Source of the DNA: Chloroflexota bacterium
GTDB lineage: Bacteria > Chloroflexota > Anaerolineae > Anaerolineales > Villigracilaceae
Direction of reading: 5' to 3'
DNA: 7,162 bases
NCBI GenBank assembly: GCA_026389975.1
Contig: JAPLGV010000274.1
Coordinates: 1 to 7,162, forward strand
Under the pieces are notes generated by a model. That model searched no databases and had not been told where the DNA came from. It worked only from the letters and a program-made list of their open reading frames with translations. Shown here one piece after another: positions 1 through 5,953 of this stretch (position 1 is its first letter; each line of letters opens with the position of its first letter). The position numbers and the translations under genes are program-made.

Positions 1-1
1 G

Positions 2-316
2 ATGGGTGAGGTCGGCGCCGCTATTTTCCTTCTCGCCGACCAGCCGCAGATCACGCCAACAGTCATCCGCGCCTTGAGCGAGGAACACGCCCGTACGCTG
101 GCGCCCATCGTTGCGCCATTGGTTGGTGGTCAGCGCGCCAACCCGGTGCTGTTTGACCGGGTCACGTTCCCGGATTTGATGGCGCTCAGCGGCGATGGTG
201 GCGGACGGGCAATCTTCAGCCAGTATCCGGTTAATTATCTAACCTGGCACGATGAGAGTCTATTATCCGACGTGGATACGCCAGAAGAGTATAAGAAGCT
301 GGTCAATGGGGAATAA
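2..316 (+). CDS. MobA/MocA-like nucleotidyltransferase, C-terminal part (5' end outside window)
   Basis: This is the last ~104 residues of a MobA-like NTP transferase, the family that includes molybdenum cofactor cytidylyltransferase (MocA), which attaches a nucleotide to the molybdopterin cofactor in the cytoplasm. Seen, counted from base 2: the LLADQPQ block at residues 10-16, an R-A-N-P-V-L-F block at 45-51 where the family usually has R-G-H/N-P, and the closing DVDTPEEY acidic motif at 90-97. The family is normally about 190-200 residues and starts with LAAGxSxRMGxxK. That motif is absent, so the gene begins before base 1 and the ATG at base 2 is simply an internal Met. The stop overlaps the start of the next gene by 11 bases, so the two are probably co-transcribed and coupled. 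It could also be the C-terminal domain of a larger fusion protein. The substrate cannot be told from this part alone. Confidence 0.85.
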   Translation: MGEVGAAIFLLADQPQITPTVIRALSEEHARTLAPIVAPLVGGQRANPVLFDRVTFPDLMALSGDGGGRAIFSQYPVNYLTWHDESLLSDVDTPEEYKKLVNGE

Positions 317-875
317 CATCTCCGCCATCCTGCTCGCCGCGGGGCTTTCTAGCCGCATGGGCCAGCCCAAACTGCTCCTACCCTGGGCCGGGAGGACAGT
401 CCTCGGGCAGGTTGTGTCCACGTTTGCCGCGGCAGGGATGGAAGAGATTATCGTTGTAACAGGCGGGGTGCGCGAACAGATCGAGAGGCTGGTGGCAGAG
501 CTGGCAAAAGATTATCCTGTCCGGACAGTGTACATGGCAGCCTTGGACTCCCAGCCCCGCGCCGCGCTGATCGGTCTCGGCGACCAGCCCCAGGTCCGGG
601 AAGAGACGGTGCGGCGCATCTGTGCCGCCTTTGTCCAGGCCAAATCCCTGCTGGTTATCCCCAGTTTCCAGAACCGGCGCGGTCATCCCTGGCTGGTCGC
701 GCGCTTGCTCTGGCCGAAAATCCTGGCGCTCCCCACCTCCACAACCTCGCGCCAGTTCCTCAACACCTATGCCGGTCAGGTGGAATATGTCGCCGCAGAT
801 GAAAGCATCCTGCAAGACCTGGATACGCCGGAAGATTATGCCCGCCAACGACCTTACAGGGTACTGCGTAAATAA
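306..875 (+). CDS. MobA/MocA-like nucleotidyltransferase, internally shortened paralogue
   Basis: A 189-residue protein of the MobA-like NTP transferase family, probably a cytoplasmic molybdenum cofactor nucleotidyltransferase or relative. Seen: the nucleotide-binding loop LAAGLSSRMGQPK at residues 10-22, GLGDQPQ at 90-96, RRGHP at 124-128 and DLDTPEDY at 171-178. I chose ATG 306 because it places the N-terminal strand directly before the LAAG loop. The frame is open further upstream (to 252), but that would add about 18 residues of unrelated sequence read from the preceding gene. The start lies inside the upstream gene (11-base overlap) and only a weak purine stretch precedes it, which fits translational coupling. 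Odd: between VRTVY (72-76) and AALDSQP the usual stretch carrying the G-M-x-S-S/I motif, roughly 17-18 residues, is missing, with no frameshift. The protein may therefore be inactive or altered, or the assembly may have lost bases. C-terminal similarity to the upstream gene suggests an old tandem duplication. Confidence 0.85.
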   Translation: MGNNISAILLAAGLSSRMGQPKLLLPWAGRTVLGQVVSTFAAAGMEEIIVVTGGVREQIERLVAELAKDYPVRTVYMAALDSQPRAALIGLGDQPQVREETVRRICAAFVQAKSLLVIPSFQNRRGHPWLVARLLWPKILALPTSTTSRQFLNTYAGQVEYVAADESILQDLDTPEDYARQRPYRVLRK

Positions 876-902
876 CTGAACCTAAATCCCGTCATTTCCA
901 AG

Positions 903-931
903 CTTTTCTTTACGGAAAAGTCCATCTTTTT
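903..931 (+). terminator. Weak terminator-like hairpin after the nucleotidyltransferase pair
   Basis: CTTTTC (903-908) and GAAAAG (915-920) form a 6-bp stem with a TTTACG loop. A short T-run (927-931) follows six bases later. The stem is A/T rich and the T-run is displaced, so termination would be weak. Its position, 27 bases after the stop of the nucleotidyltransferase and before the next promoter candidate, is what makes it plausible. Confidence 0.35.
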
Positions 932-952
932 ATGCAAGAAGCAGTAATCCCC

Positions 953-981
953 TTGTCATTTCCACCATCTTGTGCTATTTT
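953..981 (+). promoter_or_regulatory. Sigma70-type promoter candidate for micro-ORF/thpR
   Basis: A -35 hexamer TTGTCA (953-958) is separated by exactly 17 bases from TATTTT (976-981). The -10 is preceded by TG at 973-974, giving an extended -10. Transcription would start around 988, leaving only about 15 bases before the ATG at 1004, just enough for the AGGA ribosome site at 991-994. This is read by eye, with no experimental support. Confidence 0.5.
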
Positions 982-1003
982 TATTCAACGAGGAAACGAC
1001 CGA

Positions 1004-1078
1004 ATGCCCGCTAAGCAAAAAACCATTAATGTTGTCGAAGACGAACAGGACGCCGTGGAGAAGGTGCTCGGCGCATGA
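1004..1078 (+). CDS. 24-residue micro-ORF overlapping thpR
   Basis: ATG 1004 opens a 24-codon frame, MPAKQKTINVV followed by an acidic EDEQDAVEKVLGA tail, ending in TGA 1076-1078. A GAGGA ribosome site (990-994) lies nine bases before the start. The stop overlaps the thpR start (ATGA at 1075-1078), the classic arrangement for translational coupling. I recognise no family. It may be a leader peptide that delivers ribosomes to thpR, a remnant of a larger gene that once stood here, or a chance frame. The well-placed ribosome site, the promoter candidate just upstream and the exact ATGA junction argue for translation, while the length argues against an independent enzymatic role. Confidence 0.45.
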   Translation: MPAKQKTINVVEDEQDAVEKVLGA

Positions 1079-1656
1079 TGCTTCGGTCATTCGTCGCGGT
1101 GGAAATTCCCGCCGAGATCCAGAGCGCTCTTGCACGCAGCACAGCCCCTCTGCAAAAGGCCCTGCCCAAACCGCTCATCCGCTGGGTGGCTCCGCAAAAT
1201 GTCCATCTGACTCTCAAATTTCTGGGGGACGTCTCGCCCGCCAACCTCGAACGGCTGGCCGAGGCACTGAAAGCGGAAGCCGTTGCGCACGAGACATTCA
1301 GCATGTCCGTAGGCGGGCTCGGAGCCTTCCCGACCCCGCGCCGGGCGCGCATTATCTGGATCGGACTCGAAGCCCCGGCTTCGCTAATGGCGCTCCTGCG
1401 CGGCGTTGAAGCGGTTACGTCGAGGCTGGGCTATGCCTCGGAGGATCGTCCCTTTTCCCCGCACCTGACGATTGGACGGGTCGGACAGAATGTCTCCGGG
1501 ACAGATTTTCAGCGCATCCGCACTGCCCTTGAAGGGGCGACTGTCGGCGCACTTGGCACGCTCCGTGTGGACGCGGTGCATATTTTCAAATCTGATCTAC
1601 AGCCGGGCGGGTCGGTGTATACGCACTTGTACACCCTGCCAATGAAATCAACGTAG
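1075..1656 (+). CDS. thpR: RNA 2',3'-cyclic phosphodiesterase (2H family, ThpR/LigT)
   Basis: A 193-residue cytoplasmic 2H phosphoesterase. The family hydrolyses RNA 2',3'-cyclic phosphate ends, and E. coli ThpR/LigT can also join tRNA half-molecules through a 2'-5' linkage. Seen: the N-terminal RSFVAVEIP strand typical of the family, and the two catalytic H-x-T-x motifs, HLTL (His44, Thr46, followed by KFLGDV) and HLTI (His130, Thr132, followed by GR). The spacing is as expected for the bilobal fold, and length is normal for the family. The start is ATGATG at 1075-1080. Either Met could be used, and I keep the first because it gives the ATGA overlap with the micro-ORF. A GGAGAAGG ribosome site (1057-1064) lies ten bases upstream. 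rsfS follows after 49 bases on the same strand. Confidence 0.95.
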   Translation: MMLRSFVAVEIPAEIQSALARSTAPLQKALPKPLIRWVAPQNVHLTLKFLGDVSPANLERLAEALKAEAVAHETFSMSVGGLGAFPTPRRARIIWIGLEAPASLMALLRGVEAVTSRLGYASEDRPFSPHLTIGRVGQNVSGTDFQRIRTALEGATVGALGTLRVDAVHIFKSDLQPGGSVYTHLYTLPMKST

Positions 1657-1705
1657 GTACGACGTAAGTCGTCATTAACCCGAAACGAGGTGACTTCTGG
1701 ATACA

Positions 1706-2041
1706 ATGGAACTTGCACACACGATTGTCAATGCCCTGGAAGACAAAAAAGGCGAAGATATTATCCTGTTGGATATTAAAGGGATCGTTTCCTTTACAGA
1801 TTACTTCATTATCTGTACTGCCACCAGCAACCGCATGTTGAATGCTCTGGCAGACGGGGTGGTCGAAAAAACACGCGTAGAGCATAAAAAGAAAGGCCGC
1901 ATCGAAGGTACACCGGATTCCGGCTGGATGATCGTTGATTACGGGGATATCGTCGTCCATCTCTTTGATGCCGATATGCGCCGGTATTACAAGTTGGAGG
2001 AGTTGTGGGACGAGGGAAAAGTACTGCTGAGGGTGCAGTGA
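1706..2041 (+). CDS. rsfS: Ribosomal silencing factor RsfS (Iojap/YbeB family)
   Basis: A 111-residue protein of the RsfS/Iojap family. Members bind ribosomal protein L14 (uL14) on the large subunit and block subunit joining, lowering translation during starvation or stationary phase. Seen: the family block TDYFIICTATSN at residues 31-42, E-G-x-x-D-S-G-W at 67-74, DYGDIVVHLF at 78-87 and RRYYKLEELW at 92-101, in the usual order and spacing. Length matches the family (about 105-120). A GAGGTGA ribosome site (1687-1693) stands upstream of ATG 1706 at slightly long spacing. In many bacteria rsfS sits with nadD; here it follows thpR and is followed 22 bases later by a small cysteine-rich gene, so the three probably share a transcript ending at the hairpin at 2316-2355. 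Confidence 0.97.
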   Translation: MELAHTIVNALEDKKGEDIILLDIKGIVSFTDYFIICTATSNRMLNALADGVVEKTRVEHKKKGRIEGTPDSGWMIVDYGDIVVHLFDADMRRYYKLEELWDEGKVLLRVQ

Positions 2042-2063
2042 CCGCGCGTGGAGGATGGTTGTT

Positions 2064-2276
2064 ATGAAGAAATTGACCGGCGCGAACTTGGATATTGACC
2101 TGGCTACCCCGGCAGGCGAAATTGCGTGGCAACAGGCCAAATGCCCCTGGAACGAGGTAGAAGTGACCGACCAGCACCGTTGCGCGGTAAAGAATGTGTC
2201 CATCTGCCCATATTTTTGCGGGGTGGAATATCTGGATACGCTCTTGTGTTGTTACCCCGACGAAAATCCTCATTGA
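2064..2276 (+). CDS. Cysteine-rich small protein of unknown function
   Basis: A 70-residue protein that I cannot assign to a named family. It has six cysteines: Cys27 (in KCPW), Cys40 (HRC), Cys48 and Cys52 (C-P-Y-F-C) and the pair Cys62-Cys63 (LLCCYP). His39 and a C-terminal His are also available. No signal peptide or membrane segment is visible. The spacing and the aromatic residues around the cysteines suggest metal binding or a redox role, but this is inference. I chose ATG 2064 because GTGGAGG (2048-2054) sits nine bases upstream. The in-frame ATG at 2055 abuts that ribosome site and would be poorly recognised. The gene starts 22 bases after rsfS and ends 39 bases before the terminator stem, so it looks like the last gene of the thpR-rsfS transcript. 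Confidence 0.7.
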   Translation: MKKLTGANLDIDLATPAGEIAWQQAKCPWNEVEVTDQHRCAVKNVSICPYFCGVEYLDTLLCCYPDENPH

Positions 2277-2315
2277 AAATAATAAGTAGAGCTGTCCAAA
2301 AAGATCTTTAATGTT

Positions 2316-2355
2316 TACGGAGGCCACCAATTATGGTGGTCTCCGTATTTATTTT
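2316..2355 (+). terminator. Strong intrinsic terminator of the thpR-rsfS cluster
   Basis: TACGGAGGCCACCA (2316-2329) pairs fully with TGGTGGTCTCCGTA (2334-2347), counting one G-U pair, leaving an ATTA loop. TTTATTTT (2348-2355) follows at once. This is a textbook rho-independent terminator for + strand transcription. Read on the - strand, the bases after the stem are not T-rich, so it would not efficiently stop transcripts from mrdA. Confidence 0.85.
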
Positions 2356-2369
2356 GCGCCAATTGTAGC

Positions 2370-2406
2370 GGCGAGATAGTAAAGTGCTCCGAAGGGGTAT
2401 CTCGCC
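2370..2406. repeat. 9-bp hairpin with nested small stem downstream of mrdA
   Basis: GGCGAGATA (2370-2378) and TATCTCGCC (2398-2406) form a perfect 9-bp stem. Within the 19-base loop, CTCC (2387-2390) can pair with GGGG (2394-2397) around GAA. There is no T-run on either strand next to it, so it is not a simple intrinsic terminator. It may protect the 3' end of the mre transcript or be an internal part of the inverted-repeat element. Confidence 0.5.
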
Positions 2407-2448
2407 CCCATGTTTGGACAGCCCCACTGCTAAAGGAGCCAGAACGAA

Positions 2449-4569
2449 TTACGGATTCCCGGTCAATCCCTGCGCAGTATCAACCGCCTTTATTTCAAAA
2501 TACGCATCCATGACAGCCTTCACAGTGGGCGCAGCCACACGACCACCTTCACCGGCGTTGTAAAGGAAGACGAGAATGGCAATTTCCGGGTTGTCGTACG
2601 GTGCATACGCCACAGTCCAGCCATGGGCAGGCCATTCGCCACGAATACACATGCCTTTTGCGTTCGCCACATCGTCACAATATTCAGCAGTGCCAGTCTT
2701 CCCGGCAATGGCAATCGGGTAATTCTTGAATGAGGTGTATGGCTGGAAGTCATGGTTGAGCGTTCCAGCCGGGTCGGTGGCTGCCAGGCGCATCCCCGCC
2801 TGGACCTCTTGCACTGCGGCGGGACTTACCGTCTTCATTTTGCCCGTCGGGTTGCATTCACCATTCACACAATTGAAATCCTTGATGACCGGGTCGGTCG
2901 TGATGTCCCAGCGCAGGCGTGGCGTAAAGGGCTGGATGACATTTCCCTCGCCATCCAAAATGTCATGGATAATGGTCGGCTGCATCAGGCGTCCATCGTT
3001 GGCGATCGTCGCAAGAGACATGAGTACCTGCAGCGGAGTCGCCAGCACATATCCCTGTCCCACGCTGGCGAGGTAAGTATCGCCCGTGGACCAGTTCTCG
3101 CCCTGGTAAATCCGTTTCCAGGCCGGGTCGGGGATAAGGCCGGACAATTCGCCCGGCAGCTCGATACCGCTCGGTTGGTTATAGCCCAAGGCCTGGGCAT
3201 ACTGCTGGAGGCGGTAAATGCCCAAACCCTGGTCAACTTCACCGGCATAACCGCCGCCGACTTTATAAAAGCAAACATCACTGGAACGTGCAATGCACAT
3301 CAAGAAAGAAATTTTACCGAGTCCGCTCGTCTCACCATAGAAAGTGTAGGTCCAGTCATAATAATATTCGATGTGGCCAGGATCGGTGGGCGAAAATGTA
3401 TTCTGCAAGCCAATCATCGCGGGAGCGTCAATGACTGTAGATGGCGTGACAACACCTTCGTTCAAAGCGCCGGTAGCTGTGGAGATTTTAAAGGTCGAGC
3501 CCGGCGAGTATTCTGTATTAATGGCAAAATTGAGCAGGGGATGAGCGGGATCTTGTTCCAATTGACGGTAATAATATGCCGGGATGATCCGCGCCATACG
3601 GTTATTCTCGTAAGTCGGGTATTGTGCCATCGCCAGGATTTCACCCGTCTTGGGATTCATGGCAATGACCACTCCGCTGGAAATCTGATATTTCTTGTAA
3701 AAATCGTTGTTCCAGTAATCAATGTCGCGCTTCAGGATGGTTGAAGCGGCCTGTTGGAGACGGGTGTCAATCGTCAGGACAATATTGTTGCCGGGAACCG
3801 GCGCGACTGGCGCTGCCAGGTTGCTCAGCACCTGTCCGGCCACATCCACTTCCACAGTTCGCTCTCCGGGTGTACCAATCAAGGTGTCGTTCATCGAATA
3901 TTCCACACCAGCGTACCCGACTTTATCCCGGTTGGGCAAAAAGCCCTGGGCGCGGTATTCCTGTTCCAACGAAGCCGGGATCGGTCCCAAAAAACCAACG
4001 ATGGTGGCTGTCAATGAGCCGGTCGGGTAATCGCGCATCGGCTCAATCTCCACGCTGACACCCGACCATTCCACCTCATGCTCACGGACAACCATTGCAG
4101 TCTGTTCATCCACATAACACTGGATTTTGACCGGGTCATAGGGTGCGTTGGAGATGCCCAGATCCACGAGTTGGGTAATGCCGGGACCTGGCGTACAGGC
4201 TTGCAGCAGTTTCGCCTCATCCACCGTCCCGTGGTTGACCGGCACGCCAGTCAGTGCAGAAAGGTCGCGGTAGATTCGTTGGATGTCCCCATCATCGTCT
4301 GGTAAAGAGGCCGGGGTGATTACAATGCTATAAGAAGCCGTATTACGCGCCAGAAGGATGCCATTGCGGTCATAAATAATCCCGCGCGGCGCGGCAACGC
4401 TGATGGTCTCAGTACGGAGACTTTCCGCCTGAAGGGCATAATTCTTTCCGTTTAATATCTGCAAGTTAAACAGGCGCGCCACAAAAATCACCGCTACGCT
4501 CGCCAGGAGACTATAAACGACCAGATTACGCCAGTTCTGGAAACCCGTCAGACGCGTTTTAACCGTCAT
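2449..4569 (-). CDS. mrdA: Penicillin-binding protein 2 (elongation-specific transpeptidase)
   Basis: A 706-residue class B penicillin-binding protein, the D,D-transpeptidase that crosslinks peptidoglycan for lateral wall growth, anchored in the membrane with its catalytic domain outside. Seen: a short cytoplasmic N-terminus, one membrane segment at about residues 15-37, the class B PBP motif PRGIIYDRNG (61-70) opening the pedestal domain, then the transpeptidase motifs S-T-F-K (Ser358 nucleophile, Lys361), S-S-D (429-431, the SxN/SxD motif) and K-T-G-T (624-627). Length is a little above the common 600-650. The extra sequence includes short cysteine-bearing stretches near 567-572 and 631-641. 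It is last in mreB-mreC-mreD-mrdA, shares an ATGA overlap with mreD, and has a strong GGAGGTGG ribosome site (4581-4574). The operon context assigns it to elongation rather than division (FtsI). No rodA follows. Confidence 0.95.
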   Translation of the reverse strand: MTVKTRLTGFQNWRNLVVYSLLASVAVIFVARLFNLQILNGKNYALQAESLRTETISVAAPRGIIYDRNGILLARNTASYSIVITPASLPDDDGDIQRIYRDLSALTGVPVNHGTVDEAKLLQACTPGPGITQLVDLGISNAPYDPVKIQCYVDEQTAMVVREHEVEWSGVSVEIEPMRDYPTGSLTATIVGFLGPIPASLEQEYRAQGFLPNRDKVGYAGVEYSMNDTLIGTPGERTVEVDVAGQVLSNLAAPVAPVPGNNIVLTIDTRLQQAASTILKRDIDYWNNDFYKKYQISSGVVIAMNPKTGEILAMAQYPTYENNRMARIIPAYYYRQLEQDPAHPLLNFAINTEYSPGSTFKISTATGALNEGVVTPSTVIDAPAMIGLQNTFSPTDPGHIEYYYDWTYTFYGETSGLGKISFLMCIARSSDVCFYKVGGGYAGEVDQGLGIYRLQQYAQALGYNQPSGIELPGELSGLIPDPAWKRIYQGENWSTGDTYLASVGQGYVLATPLQVLMSLATIANDGRLMQPTIIHDILDGEGNVIQPFTPRLRWDITTDPVIKDFNCVNGECNPTGKMKTVSPAAVQEVQAGMRLAATDPAGTLNHDFQPYTSFKNYPIAIAGKTGTAEYCDDVANAKGMCIRGEWPAHGWTVAYAPYDNPEIAILVFLYNAGEGGRVAAPTVKAVMDAYFEIKAVDTAQGLTGNP

Positions 4570-5072
4570 GAAACCACCTCCGCAGGAAAAAGGCGGTTTG
4601 CCAGGTCCCGAATGAGGGCATGGACAGGGATTGCCAGAAGCAGGTTCAGCAGGATACTCGGCAAAATGATCTGCACAAAGGACAAATTAAACGCCAGTGA
4701 CACTTCAAAGAGAGAGCGTTCCAAATAAGTGAGCATAAGCAATACCAGTGTACCTATCAAAGTAACAGTAAACATCGCAAGAAGGGGCGCCTGCCAAACA
4801 CGGTGCGCCAGTAACCGAGCCATACCGACAACGACCAGATAACCGACCAGATACACGTACCAGGGGGTGCCCGAAACAAACCCGACCAGAAGCCCGGCCG
4901 CTGCGCCCCAGATCCAGGCGTTGCGAACGCGTTCCTGCAAGCCCCAGGCTGCCAGGATCAGCAGCACCAGGTCAGCCGCGCCGTTGAGAAGATTGATGCG
5001 TCCGACAATCGAGGTCTGAAGCATGGTTGCCAGACCGAGTACGGGGATTGCAACCAGGATGCCTCGCCGCAT
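4566..5072 (-). CDS. mreD: Rod shape-determining membrane protein MreD
   Basis: A 168-residue, very hydrophobic protein with about five to six predicted membrane segments (for example near residues 5-20, 30-45, 55-90, 97-115 and 125-155). MreD is an integral membrane subunit of the elongasome that links MreC and the PBP2/RodA synthase to MreB filaments. The family diverges strongly in sequence, so the call rests on length, topology and position between mreC and mrdA. The C-terminal half has the usual Q-I-x-L-P-S-I-L-L-N-L pattern before the last segment. The start lies one base after the mreC stop (TAA, A, ATG) and the stop overlaps the mrdA start as ATGA, so translation of all three should be coupled. 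Confidence 0.88.
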   Translation of the reverse strand: MRRGILVAIPVLGLATMLQTSIVGRINLLNGAADLVLLILAAWGLQERVRNAWIWGAAAGLLVGFVSGTPWYVYLVGYLVVVGMARLLAHRVWQAPLLAMFTVTLIGTLVLLMLTYLERSLFEVSLAFNLSFVQIILPSILLNLLLAIPVHALIRDLANRLFPAEVVS

Positions 5073-5073
5073 T

Positions 5074-5919
5074 TTACGGTCCGGGAGTTGCGATCAGAGG
5101 GGCGCTATCCACCGGCGCGAAGTTGGTGATGACCAGCAAGAAGCCCAGCTGGTTGAAATCCACATTAGGTTGTATGGCAGCCTGCTGGAACAATTCGTAG
5201 TCCAGTTTGCGGACGCTGACCACCTGTCCCACCAGCAGATTGGGGGGATAACTGCCGCCCAGCCCGGAGGTCAAGACCACATCGCCGACCGTCACGGCGG
5301 CATCCTGCGAGATCATATCCAGCGACAGGTCGCCGGTCACAGAACCGACCAGCATGGCCTCGGTATCCGAGGACTGCAACCGCACATTGACAGCCGAGGC
5401 AGCGTCGGTCATCAACTGGACGCGGGCGGCTTCGGCAATGACAGCATCCACCCGTCCCACCAGGCCCTTGTCGGTGACCACCGGCATGCCGGGCAAAATG
5501 CCCTGGTTCGAGCCGATGTTTATGATAACATAACGGAGAAACGGACTCGGGTCCAGGCCAATGATGGCAGCAGCCTTGTACGAGTATTCGGGATTGGCGC
5601 GTGCAAAGTCCACCAGGGCAGACAGGATGTTCGTCTCTGTCACCTTTTGCTGTAGGTCAATTACTTGAGTCTGGAGTTGGGCTACTTCGACTTCCAATTC
5701 GGCATTGCGCTGGCGCAGGGATGCCACGTCACGCGGCACGGTCAGGAAGTCCGCCACCGCCAGATAGCGGGTGGAGATCCAGGTTTGCGCGTCAATAGTG
5801 AGACGCGTGAACCAGGAGGTGACCGGGTTGAAATATCCGCCCAGGGCGAGTGCCACCAGGCCAACCGCCACCAATGCAATAATCACCGTCTGCAGGGAAC
5901 GAGGGAAACTGGTTTTCAT
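5074..5919 (-). CDS. mreC: Rod shape-determining protein MreC
   Basis: A 281-residue bitopic membrane protein of the elongasome, which binds PBP2 outside the membrane and promotes its activation. Seen: a cytoplasmic MKTSFPRS tail, a membrane segment at about residues 11-28, a heptad-rich coiled coil at about 65-100 (SLRQRNAELEVEVAQL and onward) that mediates dimerisation, then the double beta-barrel domain with the family blocks INIGSNQGILPGMPVV, GLVGRV (152-157) and TSGLGGSYPPNLLVG. Length matches the family. I chose ATG 5919. A TTG at 5925 in the same frame would add two residues but has no better ribosome site. The only purine stretch upstream, GGGA at 5929-5926, lies in the arm of a possible hairpin. 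mreD begins one base after the stop. Confidence 0.95.
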   Translation of the reverse strand: MKTSFPRSLQTVIIALVAVGLVALALGGYFNPVTSWFTRLTIDAQTWISTRYLAVADFLTVPRDVASLRQRNAELEVEVAQLQTQVIDLQQKVTETNILSALVDFARANPEYSYKAAAIIGLDPSPFLRYVIINIGSNQGILPGMPVVTDKGLVGRVDAVIAEAARVQLMTDAASAVNVRLQSSDTEAMLVGSVTGDLSLDMISQDAAVTVGDVVLTSGLGGSYPPNLLVGQVVSVRKLDYELFQQAAIQPNVDFNQLGFLLVITNFAPVDSAPLIATPGP

Positions 5920-5925
5920 AGGCAA

Positions 5926-5949
5926 TCCCGAAGGACATCGGGACGATGT
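5926..5949 (-). promoter_or_regulatory. Two mutually exclusive hairpins just before the mreC start
   Basis: Read on the - strand, ACATCG/CGATGT (5949-5944 with 5940-5935, TCC loop) and TCCCGA/TCGGGA (5943-5938 with 5931-5926, six-base loop) are both perfect 6-bp stems. They share bases 5943-5935, so only one can form at a time. The second stem buries GGGA (5929-5926), the only ribosome-site-like sequence near ATG 5919. This could tune mreC translation, but the stems are short and folding was judged by eye. Confidence 0.35.
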
Positions 5950-5953
5950 AGGG

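Larger units (their letters stand above)
2285..2428. repeat. MITE-like element bounded by imperfect 16-base inverted repeats
   Basis: AGTAGAGCTGTCCAAA (2285-2300) and TTTGGACAGCCCCACT (2413-2428) are inverted copies matching at 14 of 16 positions, with a perfect 10-base core GCTGTCCAAA. Between them lie two further hairpins: the 14-bp stem at 2316-2347 and a 9-bp stem GGCGAGATA/TATCTCGCC at 2370-2378 and 2398-2406, whose loop holds a small CTCC/GGGG stem. The segment encodes no protein and sits between convergent genes. GCTGTCC-type ends resemble insertion-sequence termini, so a non-autonomous mobile element is plausible. No clean target-site duplication is visible. It could alternatively be an extended structured 3' region. 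Confidence 0.45.

Noticed and set aside
252..305. Longer N-terminus for the second nucleotidyltransferase
   Set aside because: It would add about 18 residues read out of frame from the upstream gene, before a fold that starts normally at ATG 306.
2055..2063. Earlier ATG for the cysteine-rich protein
   Set aside because: It directly abuts the GTGGAGG ribosome site, while ATG 2064 has proper spacing.
1586..2203. 205-codon - strand frame across rsfS
   Set aside because: It overlaps two well-supported + strand genes and crosses their intergenic gap. Composition is that of an antisense shadow.
2752..3744. Long (330-codon) + strand open frame inside mrdA
   Set aside because: It is antisense to the catalytic core of PBP2, whose S-T-F-K and S-S-D motifs are intact in the other frame. 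The translation has no recognisable domain and no good ribosome site.
5023..5655. 210-codon + strand frame opposite mreC/mreD
   Set aside because: His/Gln-rich translation typical of the reverse strand of a real gene. It crosses the mreC-mreD junction, and the opposite genes are clear.
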